NCBI GenBank assembly: GCA_024500155.1
Contig: CM044874.1
Location: 2,855,001-2,919,000, forward strand
Length of the DNA: 64,000 nucleotides
Reading direction: 5' to 3'
Origin: Chenopodium formosanum
Lineage: Eukaryota; Streptophyta; Magnoliopsida; Caryophyllales; Amaranthaceae
The notes under the pieces are model-generated. The model ran no database searches, had not been told where the DNA came from, and saw nothing but the letters and a program-made list of their open reading frames with translations. Positions 21,689-33,925 of the stretch are shown piece by piece; the stretch's first letter is position 1, and each line of letters begins with the position of its first letter. The translations under genes were made by a program, and so were the position numbers.

Positions 21689-21885
21689 GGGTCTGTTCAT
21701 ATTTACTGAACTGAACTGATTGGAGCTGAAGTGAACTGAACTGAACTGATTGGAACTGAACTGAACTGAGCTGAAATAAATATTTTATGTGAGAGGGAAA
21801 TTAAGAGCTGAACTGAACTGAACTGAACTGATTGGAACTGAACTGAACTGAACTGAACTGAAATTAAGTAAATGTGAACAGGCCT
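21689..21885. mobile_element. Tourist-like MITE with CTGAA repeats (copy 1)
   Basis: It is 197 bp. The ends GGGTCTGTTCATATTTACT and AGTAAATGTGAACAGGCCT are imperfect inverted repeats, flanked by TTA at 21686-21688 and 21886-21888. The interior is mostly ACTGAACTGAACTGA pentamers. Confidence 0.85.
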
Positions 21886-21949
21886 TTAGTTAAAAAAGAC
21901 ACTTTTATTTTTTATCATATTTTTTTTTTAGGAAAAAAGTTAAAGAGAC

Positions 21950-23535
21950 ACTATGTCAATTTCTGATTTTAAAAATTAGTTTAATAGAAAGTTTATTTAA
22001 GGAAATTATTGTAAAATTTAATTATTATATAAATAGAAATGATATTTACCAAAAAAAAAAAAAGAAAAAAAAAAATGATATTTACCTTTTTTAAATATTG
22101 ACATTCAATTAACTAATATGGAAAATATAATCACAAAATATAATCTTTGTAAAATATTTTTTAAAAAATACAATCTTTTACTATAAGTTTTTGTGTGGCA
22201 AACATAATATCTGCTTCAAGGATTTAATTGAGATAGGCAAAAGTGAATGACTAAAAACAAGACATTACAATAAATGATCACCGATAAGTACTTCGTATAT
22301 AGGTATATATAAAATTTTTTGTCAAAACTATCACATCGTCTCTCTTTTGTTAATACTTCTTTCTATGGTTTATTAGGATTTTTTTTTTTTTTTTTTATTC
22401 CTATAATAAATTTTAATCTTTATCTTTCTATATTCCGCTAATATAGATTTCCTTATATGGTTGAAACATAAGATTGTTAATTAAGAATGATATAATGATA
22501 TTCCATGCTTCATTATGAGAAATACTTTATTTTTGTCCATGACAAATTTTGAAATTTAGATAGTTTATATATATTATATTATATAACAATAATAACTGTG
22601 TATAGCACGGGGCGTAACCTAATTAATAATATTATAAATGCTTTTGTTCACAAGATTTTTTTTTTAATAGCAATGAGTTATGGAAAATTCTCAATGGTAA
22701 TCCCATACTTTATGTTGATTCCCAATTTTTATACTAATTTCTAAACCGTCATTAAACATGACACTAGTAAGTATATGGGTTAAATTTTACCACGGTTAAA
22801 AATATATTAGGTAGAATAATAAAATTAACGAAACAGAAAATAAAAACAAAGTGTTTTTAAAGTCAAAAATCAAAATGTATGATTTACTAACCTTCGATAT
22901 ATGAAGTATACATTCATTATAAAAATTGAGACAAGATAATAATTTATTTATTTTATTTATTTATTTATTTATTTATTTTTTGAGACATGATATAATTAAT
23001 TGAACCATACGTTTAGAAACTAGTAAAAGGAACTATATTATACTATCAACGTGACTAATGCGAGTCACAAGTAGAGGAGAGCCATATTTGCAATGGATTG
23101 GACTTCCAACCATAATTTAGCATGACTCGAACTCGAATAATGACTAAATTATGACTCAGGTTTTAAATAGATCGGATCCGACCTCGTTGAACCCGCCACA
23201 ACTGACACCTGTAATGTTAACATAACTTTAGATGGAGCATGGTTGTGAATATTATTGTTGACCGTATTACCAAGATTTTTCTTGGTTTCATCTTTTTCAA
23301 TTAAGCTTTGAGTTTCATCGCTAGGCCGACGACGGTGGAATAAGTAGTACCAAATAATAATCGGACAACCAAAGATGCGTGCAAAAAGGCTTCGAGATTT
23401 TTTTATTATGATGAGTACTTGACATTGTAGGTAGTAGGGTTGAGCGTTTGTTTGGCTTGTGATTGAGATGTTTTCAGTTTTTTATACTTTGATATTGCGT
23501 TTAATGTGTGTTGAGCCATTTATAAAAGGTTTTGC
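21950..23535. repeat. Duplicated spacer plus gene-fragment block, copy A
   Basis: It is closely similar to 24990-26712: the same upstream spacer, the same 5' gene fragment and the same leader (GCGTTTAATGTGTGTTGAGCC). Similarity stops abruptly at GGTTTTGCA (about 23535). The sequence to about 24985 is unique to this copy's far side. Confidence 0.85.
23210..23430 (-). pseudogene. 5' fragment of subgroup A LEA-2-like gene, frameshifted
   Basis: The N-terminal coding part starts at the ATG near 23426 (MSSTHHNK). A 7-T run instead of 6 (about 23398-23404) shifts the frame, so the WYYLFHRR segment falls out of phase. The helix and outer domain are absent. It matches 26380-26604 closely. Confidence 0.75.
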
Positions 23536-23909
23536 AGACCGGTGGTGATGCTGATGTTAGTGGTGTCAGTGCCAAGTTTGAGCATATTAAGTTGGAGGGA
23601 GAGGGAGCTACATTTTACGATGAGATGCAGACCTTTGATCACAAAGCTATGTTAGAAAAGTTACAAGGTCTCCTGCAAAGTATAAAAAAAAATCGGTTCG
23701 CTCATCTCCCATTTAGAGGCAAAATGAATACTGAATTTAATGACGTGAATAAGTATTATGCTTATTGTGAATTCAAAGAGGATAGAAACATTCGTACTTC
23801 GAGTGTCACTTTTTTGAAAAGTCTAACCGGACTTCTTATTTCGAAAATTAAAGCAATACCCCACCAAAATATTCGAATCTATGTGTCCAAGAAAAGTGAA
23901 GTTTTTTAA
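23526..23909 (+). other. Orphan open frame, possibly a captured exon
   Basis: A frame of about 127 codons lacks an ATG near its start. Its first bases follow TTTTGCAG, which looks like a splice acceptor, exactly where duplicate A stops matching duplicate B. The peptide (GGDADVSGVSAKFEHIKLEG, MLEKLQGLLQSIKKN, NKYYAYCEFKEDRNIRTSS) has protein-like composition. I recognise no family. It may be an exon carried in from elsewhere. The alternative is a chance frame. Confidence 0.3.
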
Positions 23910-24985
23910 TGGGGATGAAAAGACCTCCTATACTAGGTAGAATTTGAGGAAGTACTAATGCATAACTATTATGTATAAGAAAATATATAACGAGTCCAAC
24001 TGCGAATCAAACTAATATCACTACAGGCCACAATGATATATATATTTTGTATTATCACGAATAGTTTTACGTTATTTGTTAATTTACGACTAATTTATAT
24101 ATAATTTGTAAATAATTATATGTTGATTGATTATTTATATATAATTTATAACCCCTTTAACACTAACTAAGTAACCCCCATTAAACTATCGAAGTAATTC
24201 ATATAGTGCAAAATAATCCCACACATAAGATTTTTTGGTGCAAAATATGTGGTGGTGTACGTAATTGTAATAAAGTGTTGATGCTGTGATGATGGCACGG
24301 ATATTAACACTTCTAATTTTGTTCTTAAGTTTTTTTGTTTAGTTAAATTTAAACAATACGAAAAGACAATTTTCTTGCATTGTAGTGTAAAAATACTTGT
24401 ATAGTTGTGTTATAATTTATTTATTTTTTGAATAAAATAGTTGTGTTTTAATTAATTGCTCGTATAAAGGCTAGATTTATGCTGTGAGGTTGCTAAAAAT
24501 AAATTGTTCATTTTTATTGTTTTTATTAACTAACGTTGGTTAAAAAATGGTTCGTAGTGATGAGTAAAATATTTCCATAATAATTTAAAAAAGTAATATA
24601 GAATTTAATAAACTTGCATAAAACTATAAGAGTACTCCAAACTTTTTTTTTTTTTTTTAGTAGTATTCGTATAGATTTTTTTTTTTTTTAAAAAAAAAAT
24701 TCACTGGATCATAGAGATAAGAGAAGAGGTCAATACATGTATACCAGTAAAAATGAAAGTAATGATTATAAAAGGAAATCTTTCAATCCCAATTCAGGTC
24801 CTGTTAAATAGATATGCCACTACTAGAGGGCAGAGGAACCTTGTTAATGAATCAATGGCTTAATTAAAAAAGAATTTTATAAAATCTAGAAATAAGACAA
24901 AACCCAAATATAGTATTATATGAATATAATTTTTTCATGTGAATATTCGAACGTTGCTCGGGCAAAGAACTACAATGATACCTGT
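23910..24985. other. AT-rich sequence unique to the region between duplicates
   Basis: No gene is seen. T and A runs lie near 24640-24700. Confidence 0.5.
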
Positions 24986-25657
24986 CAATTTCTGGTGCGT
25001 TCTTAGTATTTTGTTTTATAAAATAATTTAATAGAAAGTTTATTTAAGGAAATAATTTGTAAAATTTAATTAATATATAAATAGAAATGATATTTACCTT
25101 TTTTTTTTTAATATTGACATTCAATTAACTAATATGGAAAATATAATCACAAATTATAATCTTTGTAATCTTCTACCATAAGTTTTTTTTGTGGCAGTTA
25201 TAATATCTAATTCATGGATACAATTTAGATTCGAGCAAAAGTTAATGACTAAAAACAAAACATTACAATATATGATCACTGATAAGTATAATATAGGTAT
25301 ATTTATAAAAAATTTTGTCAAAACTATCACATCGTCTCCCTTTTGTGAATTCGTCTTTCTATGGGTTTTTTAGGAATTTATTTTTTATATATATATTTTT
25401 ATTCCTATAATAAATTTTAATCTTTATCTTTCTATATTCCGCTAATATTAATTTTCTTATATGGTTGAAACATAAGAATGTCAATTAAGCATGGAATATC
25501 ATGCTTCATTATGTCAAATACTTTATTTTTGTCCATGACAAATTTAGATAGTTTATATATTATATTATATCAATTAACTATAACATTAAATCGATAATAA
25601 TGATGACAATAACCGTGCATGGCACGAGACACCTAACCTAGTTAATAATATTTTAAA

Positions 25658-25852
25658 GGGTAATGCTATATGTAGCCCTTAGAGCTATATATAAGCATTA
25701 AATATACTCTTGGAAATTGAATAAAATTAAGAATTCATTGCAAAAACACGCATAAATCAGTGTAATTAGTGTTTATATTTTCATAATTTCTTAACTTTTT
25801 ACGATTTCAAGTGTAAATTTAATGCTTATAAGGGCTATGTATAGCATTAACC
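25658..25852. mobile_element. Mutator-like MITE with 9-bp target duplication
   Basis: It is 195 bp. The ends GGGTAATGCTATATGTAGCC and GGCTATGTATAGCATTAACC belong to 24-bp inverted repeats with three mismatches. A perfect TATTTTAAA flanks it at 25649-25657 and 25853-25861. The paralogous block at about 22630 shows the empty site (AATATTATAAATGC). Confidence 0.9.
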
Positions 25853-26328
25853 TATTTTAAATGCGTTTGTTCGCAAGAATATTTTTTTTAATAGCAATGA
25901 GTTATGGGAAATTCCAAAAATTCCCAATGGCAATCCCATACTTTAACGGTGATTCCCAATTTTTATACTTACTAATTTCTAAACCGTCATTAAACATGAC
26001 ATTAGTAAGTATATGGGTTAAATTTTTACCCTGGTTAAAAATATATTAGGTAGAATAATAAAATTAATGAAACGGAAAATAATAAACGAAATGTTTTTAA
26101 AGTCAAAATATATGATTTACTAACACTCAGACATATGAAGTATACATTCATTATCACAATTGAGACAAGATAAAATTAATTGAACCATACGTTTAGAAAC
26201 TAGTAAAAGGAACTATATTATACTATCAACGTGACTAATGCGGGTCACAAGTAGAGGAGAGCCGTATTTGCAATGGATTGGACTTCCAACCATAATTTAG
26301 CATGCCTCGAACTCGAATAATGACTAAA

Positions 26329-26604
26329 TTATGACTCAAGTTTTAAATAGATTAGATCCGACCTCGTTGAACCTGCCACAACTGACACCTGTAATGTTAA
26401 CATAACTTTAGATGGAACATGGTTGTGAATATTGTTGTTGACCATATTACCAAGATTTTTCTTGGTTTCATCTTTTTCAATTAAGCTTTGAGTTTCATTG
26501 CTACGCCGACGACGGTGGAATAAGTAGTACCAAATAATAATCGGACAACCAAAGATGCGTGCAAAAAGGCTTCGAGATTTTTTATTATGATGAGTACTTG
26601 ACAT
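26329..26604 (-). pseudogene. 5' fragment of subgroup A LEA-2-like gene
   Basis: A 91-codon frame has the N-terminal cytosolic segment of the 20684 gene (IWYYLFHRRRRSNETQSLIE, then NNNIHNH). It runs into unrelated sequence before any transmembrane helix. The homologous part ends near 26400. It is a truncated gene; whether a short peptide is made is unknown. Confidence 0.75.
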
Positions 26605-26712
26605 TGTAGGTAGTAGGGTTGAGCATTTGTTTGGCTTGTGATTGGGATGATTTCAATTTTTTATATTTTGATATTGCGTTTAATGTGTGTTGAGCCTTTT
26701 ATAAAAGGTTTT

Positions 26713-28689
26713 GCTAGGGTTTGCACTATAGGAATAAGGTTAAAATTAAAATAACCTTTTTATTATTATTTTTTTTATTATTTATTTTGAAGGACAAAAC
26801 AATCCTTTTATTGTACCGTATATTGCATTCAATAACCAATTACGAAGTATAAAAAATCATTACTCGTAAAATAAAACTTATCCTAATTTATAATTATTCC
26901 CGGATTACTCTCACGCAAGAATATTTTTTTTGGAAGAAAACTCTCACGCATGATTAGAATATTTGAAAGAAAAAAAATACAAAAAAAATTGAGCAGCGGG
27001 CCAGCGGCAATGGCCGTGGGCGCAGGGTATGGGGAAAGTGAGGGTGGCCGACGACGGTGGAAATTGGAAATGGTGAAGCTAGGTGCGGCGTGGCCGGCCG
27101 CCAGGGGCAGGGGATGGCTCGCGTTGCTGCTGGTGGTGGAGGTTGATTTTTTATATAAATTACTTATTTTTTTTTAATTATTTTTTAAAAAAATTTAGTT
27201 TTAAAATTGTTAGTTAGATGTTAATTAGTAATTAGTTATATTTTCTTTAAAAAATTTAAAATTAAAATTTATTTTTGACTAATCAGTTTGTGACACATAT
27301 AATTAAATTTTTAAAAAAATTTACCGATTCAACAGGTTAAAGGTCACTTGGGACCATTAGAAGCAAATTCATATTAAAGTTCAGATTATTTAAAAATAAT
27401 TGAAAGTTGAGATTATTTTGAGCGAATCGAGCAAAGTTGAGATTATTCTTGTCAAATTTTTCTTTTCAAAATTCTACATCAACAAATATACAAAACATGT
27501 GATAGAGAATATCCATAGAATATTCTCACCTTAGGTTTAGGATATACTTTGTATAAGATTATCTTTGATATCTGTACATATCTTATGTTACCTAACATGA
27601 TTAGGTTTCTCATTAATATTATATTATATGACATGGTATCACAGCTTAGGTGAGATATTGGGATCATATACAAAAATTCTCACCCTGCCAGTGGGTTAGA
27701 AAATTAAACCCACCGGCGGGATATACACAAATTTTTTTATGCTTCCGCAAACACACACATATAGATTTTTTTTTCTTTTCACAAAGTTTTTTTTTAGAAT
27801 CTTTATGTAGCCTTGCGCCTCCCACTGATAGTAGCAACCGCGAAAGCCGCCTCCATCGCATACACTACCAAAATTAAGAAATACCAATGTAAAGAAAAAA
27901 ACAAAGGAACAAGTATGAAAATAAATTAAGAAATACCAAAATTTCAACCAAATAACCAATGTAAGCTTCTCCACAAAACTCGAATTAAATTTTCCATTAA
28001 ATCAAACAATCTCATTAACATACTTAATAAGGCATAATCATGTGTAAACTCTCTTATCTCTTGTTTGGTACGATGTTCAGATAGACAGATAACCGCGGAA
28101 AAAGTTTTTGAGCGAGGTAATATGAATGAGAACTTTGCTCCATATTTTGCACTTGGATAGAGTATTGTAGGCTAATTTCATGGTGTTTAATTGGCCACTC
28201 GGGCGATCCGTGGTCCAGTAGGGCGCGGGTCAAGACTGAACAAAAGTGACGCACGGTTGTTCTTCGTTATTTTTGTTTGATATTTTTACTCATGTATATG
28301 TTGTTATAACAGGGAAAATTCAAGTTCATCAGCCTGATTTGCAAAATCAGTAATTTAAGGGGCAAAGATGTCATTTCCTTACAAAGGGTGGGGGCATTTT
28401 GGTCGCTACGGCCATTAATTGAGAAAACGTCTAAATGACATGGAAGACGTTCTTCATAGTCAAACTAATGCTTGACTAGTTTATTTTTTTAGAAACCATT
28501 TGCAAACCCCATTCTTCATCATCATAATTATCTCAAATTTTGATTACATTAAATCACACACATATATATTACACACTGTTGTGACCCGGTAAACCAATTT
28601 TCCTCCCAACAAGTATAGCATCGAAATAACAATAAAATTCAATACATTCATCTTAACAATTGAGACAAAATAAAATTAATTGAACCGTC

Positions 28690-28720
<31 letters not shown>

Positions 28721-28873
28721 AAAAAAAAAACGAATAACAATAAACAAAGTCTTTTGACTAAGCCAAAATATATGATTTACTAAAATTCAATATGAAACCC
28801 TAGTAGTATATCAGTATATGTACTTCATTGAAGAAAAACTAGTCGTATTTAAGTAAGTAGTATAAAAACGTGA
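26713..28873. other. Intergenic
   Basis: A GC-rich patch at about 26990-27140 stands out from AT-rich surroundings, but its 75-codon frame has no family features. A C22-A20 homopolymer junction lies at 28689-28730. No gene is seen. Confidence 0.5.
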
Positions 28874-29524
28874 CTAAGACGAGTCACAATTCGGAGAGCT
28901 GTATTCACAATCTATAGGACCATCAACCATAGTTCCTACCGTTGTCATATTAAATGAAGGTGTTGGCTTAATCTTAATATTTTCACAAACGACGTTCATA
29001 TCGCATTGATGAAAAGTCACAGGGCCATATTTCCAATGTCCCCAATTTGTCCAAAAAGGACCCGTAACATTAATAGTAAACGTCACACTATCATCCTCGC
29101 TTCTTATAAGATCTTTATAAAAAACCGAGTCATTAGAAATATTCATCCCCATCTTTATTTTCTTGATTTGATTATCCTTCTCTTGGATGTAGCTGAATTT
29201 GTGTACTCTAGATGCGACAAAAGAATCGGCATTAGGGTATGCTAGTAAAGCTCGAATCGAGTTTAACTTAATTGGTACGTAGTTCTTTATTGAAAGAGTT
29301 AAGTTGAGATTCGAACCATTGACAGTTGTGTTGTTCGATACAGGGTTCACAATTAGAGAATCAACTTGAAAATCGAAGGGAGGAGTCGGAGGACTATTAT
29401 CATTATTGTGTAATACCAACAACAGATTAAGCGAAATAATAATTAATGTAACTAAAAGAAGAAAAACACAGCCTACACAACATTCACCATCTAGTGCTTC
29501 ATTTGGAGGTTTAGAGGATGCCAT
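28874..29524 (-). CDS. LEA-2/NHL-like single-pass membrane protein (cluster subgroup B)
   Basis: This is a single exon. I take the ATG at 29524 (MASSKPPNE, 216 residues), since the relatives at 31543 and 34677 begin at the same point. One transmembrane helix lies at about residues 15-40. The outer domain opens FDFQVDSLIVNP and is rich in N-glycosylation sequons. Shared subgroup words are LNLTLSIKNYVPIK, YPNADS, KIKMGMN, NDSVF and PFWTNWGHW. Four cysteines near the end (HQCDMNVVC, then DCEYSSPNC) could form disulfides. The architecture suggests a plasma-membrane or wall-facing NHL-type protein. Role unknown. The frame is clean. Confidence 0.75.
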   Translation of the reverse strand: MASSKPPNEALDGECCVGCVFLLLVTLIIISLNLLLVLHNNDNSPPTPPFDFQVDSLIVNPVSNNTTVNGSNLNLTLSIKNYVPIKLNSIRALLAYPNADSFVASRVHKFSYIQEKDNQIKKIKMGMNISNDSVFYKDLIRSEDDSVTFTINVTGPFWTNWGHWKYGPVTFHQCDMNVVCENIKIKPTPSFNMTTVGTMVDGPIDCEYSSPNCDSS

Positions 29525-29575
29525 GATGATAAGAACTTTGTTTTTGTTTGTGGAAATCAATGTAGGGTGATTTGT

Positions 29576-30765
29576 TATATTTATAGAGCCATCTATAAGA
29601 GCTACTACTAGGTCGGCCTGGCCTCCTAGTCCTACTCAATTACGATTTTCAATTAATTTTAATCTTCTTTTAGGACAAGGATTATCGGATTTTATTTTAT
29701 CTTTCTAGGAAATTTAAGGATCTTAATTTCTTTCTCTATCTCAAATTTTAATCTTTTGTATTTTTGTATTTTTTTTTTTAACATTTTTTTTAGTTAGAAA
29801 AAGGGTTTTTTTAGAGATGTCAATAGTTCGATAAATTAAATTAGATTTCTTTTGTAAATCTATGAGTTTTAGATTTTTGGTTGATAAATTTTACTTTTCT
29901 AAATTACCACTTCTTAAAAACATCATGTCCTATTTATTGGGATACTACTGTGTATAATTATATAAGTATTTTTCATATCATCCTGATTCTATGGATATTC
30001 TCTATCACATCCGTTAAATAAAACATTAATTTAGGGTAGTTGTGGTCCATTTTTTTTATTTTCGACTCCGTACTTTATTTTGTGCAAAACGAATCAAAAT
30101 AGGCAAATCAACACAATTTGCTTGCACCTAAGATAAGACCTTAAATTAGCAAAAAAAAAAAAATGACAAAGAGTTATTTGTACCGCTTTCCAAAAATGAT
30201 AAGAGTTATTTGTACAAATATTATGATACTACTTTTGTAATACTTTCTGAATTACTTTTATTATCATACTATTTTTATACCACTTTCAGATATTAACCAT
30301 CGGAAAAAGATTGTATTAAAGATGTCAATAGGATTTGGGGAAAAGAAGCAAGGCAAATAAGTTCATACAACCTCTAGTATCCCACCTAGCAACAAGGTGG
30401 ACTAACAAGGTGGACTAATGAATTACCCTCCCACTTAACATGAGAATATTTAAAAACATCAAAAGAACCAGCTGACGAAGAGAAGTAATATAAACCAAAA
30501 GCATGATGCATGGACTAGTAGCAGACTCGCTTCGAAATTCTAGAATTTGTTATATACACCCGGGTGTACCGTACATCCGAGATCATTTGCTTATTTAATC
30601 AACAAAGTTTATTATAGAAAGTATCAAATTTATTCTTAGGAATTAATAGGTAAAGAATTGAATGTACATAGAAATTATTTACAGTTTCATAATTAATGAC
30701 ACAAATAAAAATAAACGAAGTGCTTTGAAAAAAAAAATGTATAATTTATTGATGAAAAACGAACT
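29576..30765. other. Intergenic between cluster genes
   Basis: AT-rich. The part just above 29524 is likely promoter, with TATATTTATAG at about 29576. Nothing else is recognised. Confidence 0.4.
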
Positions 30766-30766
30766 A

Positions 30767-30853
30767 CTACCTCCGGTCCAAATTCATCGCAACTTTAGAA
30801 TATTTTATCACAAATAATACCCTAAAGTTGCGAGTAATTTAGACTGGAGGTAG
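30767..30853. mobile_element. Stowaway-like MITE (87 bp)
   Basis: The ends CTACCTCCGGTCCAAAT and ATTTAGACTGGAGGTAG are complementary apart from one mismatch, flanked by TA on both sides. It lies 40 bp downstream of the 30896 gene's stop. Confidence 0.8.
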
Positions 30854-30895
30854 TATATATTTTGCGTACTATCAAGTATCAACAACGTGACGTGA

Positions 30896-31543
30896 CTAAT
30901 CCAATTGGAATTCACAAGTAGGAGAGCTATATTTGCAATGCCTTGGACCGCCAACCATACTTCCTATGATTGATGTCATATTATATGAAGGTGTTGGTGT
31001 AACCCTAATATTTTTACAAACGACATCCATTTCGCACTGATGAAAAGTCAAAGGGTAAGTCCAATTTCCCCAATTAGTCCAAAAAGTTCCCGTAATATCA
31101 ATAGTAGACATCAAATTATCCTCGCTTCTTAAAAGATCTTTAAAAAATACCGAGTCATTAGATATATTCATTCCCATCTTTATTTTCTTGATTTGATTTT
31201 CCTTCTCTTGGATGTAACTGAGTTTGTGTACTTTGGATGCGACAACAGAATCGGCATTAGGGTATGCCAGTACGACTCGGATCAACCTGAACTTGACGGG
31301 TACAACGTTCTTTACGAATAGAGTTAAGTTGAGGATCGAACCATTGACAGTTGTGTTGTTTGACATGGGGTTCACACTTAGAGAATCAACTTGAAATCTA
31401 AAGGAAGAATCATAAGTATTATCGGCGAGCCACATCAGATAACCAAACACAAACAATGATATTATACCTAAAGTTGAACAACAACATATTAAACAACAGT
31501 TTGAACAATCTTGTTTTTGATCTGGGTGTGTAGAGGATGACAT
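30896..31543 (-). CDS. LEA-2/NHL-like single-pass membrane protein (cluster subgroup B)
   Basis: A 215-residue single-exon gene starts at the ATG at 31543. A Cys-rich juxtamembrane stretch (CSNCCLICCCSTLG) leads into the helix (about 16-40). The outer domain opens FRFQVDSLSVNPMSNNTT. It carries the same subgroup B words as its neighbours (YPNADS, KIKMGMNISNDSVF, FWTNWGNW) and the same four C-terminal cysteines. The juxtamembrane cysteines could be S-acylation sites, as in some membrane-anchored plant proteins (inference). No lesions are seen. Confidence 0.75.
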   Translation of the reverse strand: MSSSTHPDQKQDCSNCCLICCCSTLGIISLFVFGYLMWLADNTYDSSFRFQVDSLSVNPMSNNTTVNGSILNLTLFVKNVVPVKFRLIRVVLAYPNADSVVASKVHKLSYIQEKENQIKKIKMGMNISNDSVFFKDLLRSEDNLMSTIDITGTFWTNWGNWTYPLTFHQCEMDVVCKNIRVTPTPSYNMTSIIGSMVGGPRHCKYSSPTCEFQLD

Positions 31544-32183
31544 GGTGATTAATTAACACTTTGTTTTTGTTCGTTTGATTTTTGTTATTCAAAAACTTTT
31601 GTATACATCCAGTTTACACTAATATTAGTGTACATCGAGCAGGGTAACTTTTAGCTAATTTTAGGGTAACTTTTTGTCTTTTTTGGGTAACTTTAAACAT
31701 AATACAATTTTTATATAAATCAACAACAAGAAAAGTTTTATAAAGGTAATTTAATTACATACAATCATTAATAATTGATTTTTAGTCATTTAAAATGTGA
31801 TTCTTTACTAATAAAGCGTAGATAAATTTTATTTGAATTGGGTTACTTTAACGCATTTTGTGATAACTTTTAATCACTTTAGGTCATCTTTATAATGGAT
31901 GTACAATAATTCACCCGATTTTTTTAAAAGTTTGTGTTTGTTATTTTAGTGGAAACTAAATTAAATACTGTTTTTGCTGTTTTAAATTATTTATAGCGTA
32001 TATATAAGAGTATAAGACTAATAGGAGCTACTAATTCGGCCTCCTAAAGTCCTAATTTTAAAGGATCTTAATTTCCTTATCAAATCTCAAATTTCAATAT
32101 TTTTGTAATTTTTTTTAACAAGAATATTTTTGTAATTTGTTATTTCTTTTTTTTTTTTTTTTTGAAGACAGTAATTTCTTATT

Positions 32184-32184
32184 T

Positions 32185-32265
<81 letters not shown>
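32184..32265 (+). repeat. Compound microsatellite (TTC)n(TTA)n
   Basis: About ten TTC units pass directly into about seventeen TTA units. Confidence 0.95.
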
Positions 32266-32400
32266 GTAAGTAGCGGTTAATGATAGAGATAGCATTTAGG
32301 TAGATTTTCTCAAACTTTAAAAATAGCTGCGTTTAAGAGTAGCTTGTAGCGTTTGTTAATTTTTGCTTACTTTTTAAAAAAATAATTTATATGATTATTA

Positions 32401-32649
32401 CTCCCTCTGTTCAAAATTACTCGCAACGTTTTGACTTTTTACAATATTCACATATCTCACTTTAACAATTTTTTTTAGCTATTATATAAAAGTCATTGTA
32501 ATCGTTGGATCTATTTTAATGTCAAGTTTCTAAATATAAACTTTTTATAGCTTTTATAAATATATAATAAAAGATTGACGGTCAAATTAAACATGTACAT
32601 CGGCAAGCGTGTCCAGTCAAAATGTTGCAAGTAACTGGGGCAGAAGGAG
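32401..32649. mobile_element. Stowaway-like MITE
   Basis: It begins CTCCCTCTGTTCAAAATTAC and ends GTAACTGGGGCAGAAGGAG, diverged inverted repeats flanked by TA (32399-32400, 32650-32651). Confidence 0.7.
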
Positions 32650-33147
32650 TAATATATTTTAGTATTGCAACTGCTACTTTTGCCAAATAATTAAACTATC
32701 AACTGTTACTTTGACAGTTAACCTCTACCCACTACTAATTAACAGCTATTCACTAAGCTACCCTAACAACTACCTACTACTCGACCGCTAAAAGCTACCG
32801 CTACAGCTTGTTTTGCCAAACAAGGCCATTGTTAATATAATTGTCATTATATTTAATTTAGACTTCTTATAAAGTTAGATTATTTAACTATTGGATATTT
32901 GGATACTACTACTGAGCTTAAAAGGAGCAATTTTGTTGCGATAATTACAACTTGACTTTTACTTTTTCTAACCTAATTTGATATTTAATTCGAATTTACC
33001 TTTTAATGTTAAGATGAAACTATGAAATTGTACCTTTTCTCCCAAAATTATGTGATTTTTCATTCTAGGCAAATTAAATCATTGAATATTAGTTTATTGA
33101 AATTTGTTTATCTGTTGTGCAGTGTTTAGGAAGCTAGAACAAGAATA

Positions 33148-33425
33148 ATGCTAGCCATTTTCCCAATCTTCGGGTTAAACCACGACGTCAAATACAACGA
33201 AAACAACAACGTCAACAACATCAACTCCGAAATTATTTGTTAAATTTCTCATCATTGTAATAATAATGGGTTTTCCAATGGTTATATTGATGTTCGAGTT
33301 AATGTGACTTCGATGAAAGTATATAATAACATTAGAGATTATATTATTCAAGACAAGAAACAATAACAGCTGATTTGGACGACATTACTCTCACACTTAA
33401 GATTAAGGGTGAAGAATGTAGAGAT
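33148..33425 (+). pseudogene. Eroded copy of the 36589 LEA-2-like gene
   Basis: The start MLAIFPIFGLNHD and the preceding TTGTGCAG acceptor match the gene at 36589. A stop follows the equivalent of NINSEI. The WRV-equivalent helix and FRVDAL regions are deleted or shifted, and the LTLK-equivalent ends in unrelated sequence. Upstream similarity extends over about 250 bp, so the promoter/leader region was duplicated with it. Confidence 0.85.
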
Positions 33426-33474
33426 TCATTAAATAATCACTCAAATAAAAATCCGCTAAGTTAAAGTTAAGATA

Positions 33475-33925
33475 CTCCATCCGTTACATATTACTTGTCA
33501 CCAGTTGTGCATGGTACCCCAGGAGCATTAGTAAATAGCACAATTAATTTATGTTTTTTACTACCTCTGTTTTATATTTTTTGCAACTTTGGATTATTAT
33601 TTGAGAAATATAAAAAATTTCGAAGTTGAAAAAAAAAATATGAAACAGAGGTAATATTTTTTTTATATAGTGCATTAAAATATGAATTATAGTGTTTGAT
33701 ACAAGTGCATAAATTAATAAAGAAAAAAAATCATATTATAAATAACAAAAGAATAAACGTATTCTAATTTAGGCTTAAATGACAAGGTAGCTTATTTGAA
33801 CTTTAAGTCATACACCTCAATTTATTTACAAAAACCTTTCAGGTGTTATGTCTCACAAATAATACTCATTTATTGCGAGTAATATGTAATACCCATTTAT
33901 TGCGAATAATATGTAACGGAGGGAG
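33475..33925. mobile_element. Stowaway-like MITE, host of a nested MITE
   Basis: The ends CTCCATCCGTTACATATTA and TAATATGTAACGGAGGGAG are inverted repeats flanked by TA. A second element sits inside at 33561-33653. Confidence 0.8.
33561..33653. mobile_element. Nested Stowaway-like MITE
   Basis: CTACCTCTGTTTTATATTTT at the left pairs with AAATATGAAACAGAGGTA at the right, within the element at 33475. Confidence 0.7.

Larger units (their letters stand above)
24990..26712. repeat. Duplicated spacer plus gene-fragment block, copy B
   Basis: This is the partner of 21950-23535. It differs by small indels and by one clean 195-bp MITE insertion at 25658-25852. Confidence 0.85.

Noticed and set aside
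26950..27177. GC-rich 75-codon frame
   Set aside because: It has local GC bias only, with no family features, no neighbours and no splice support.
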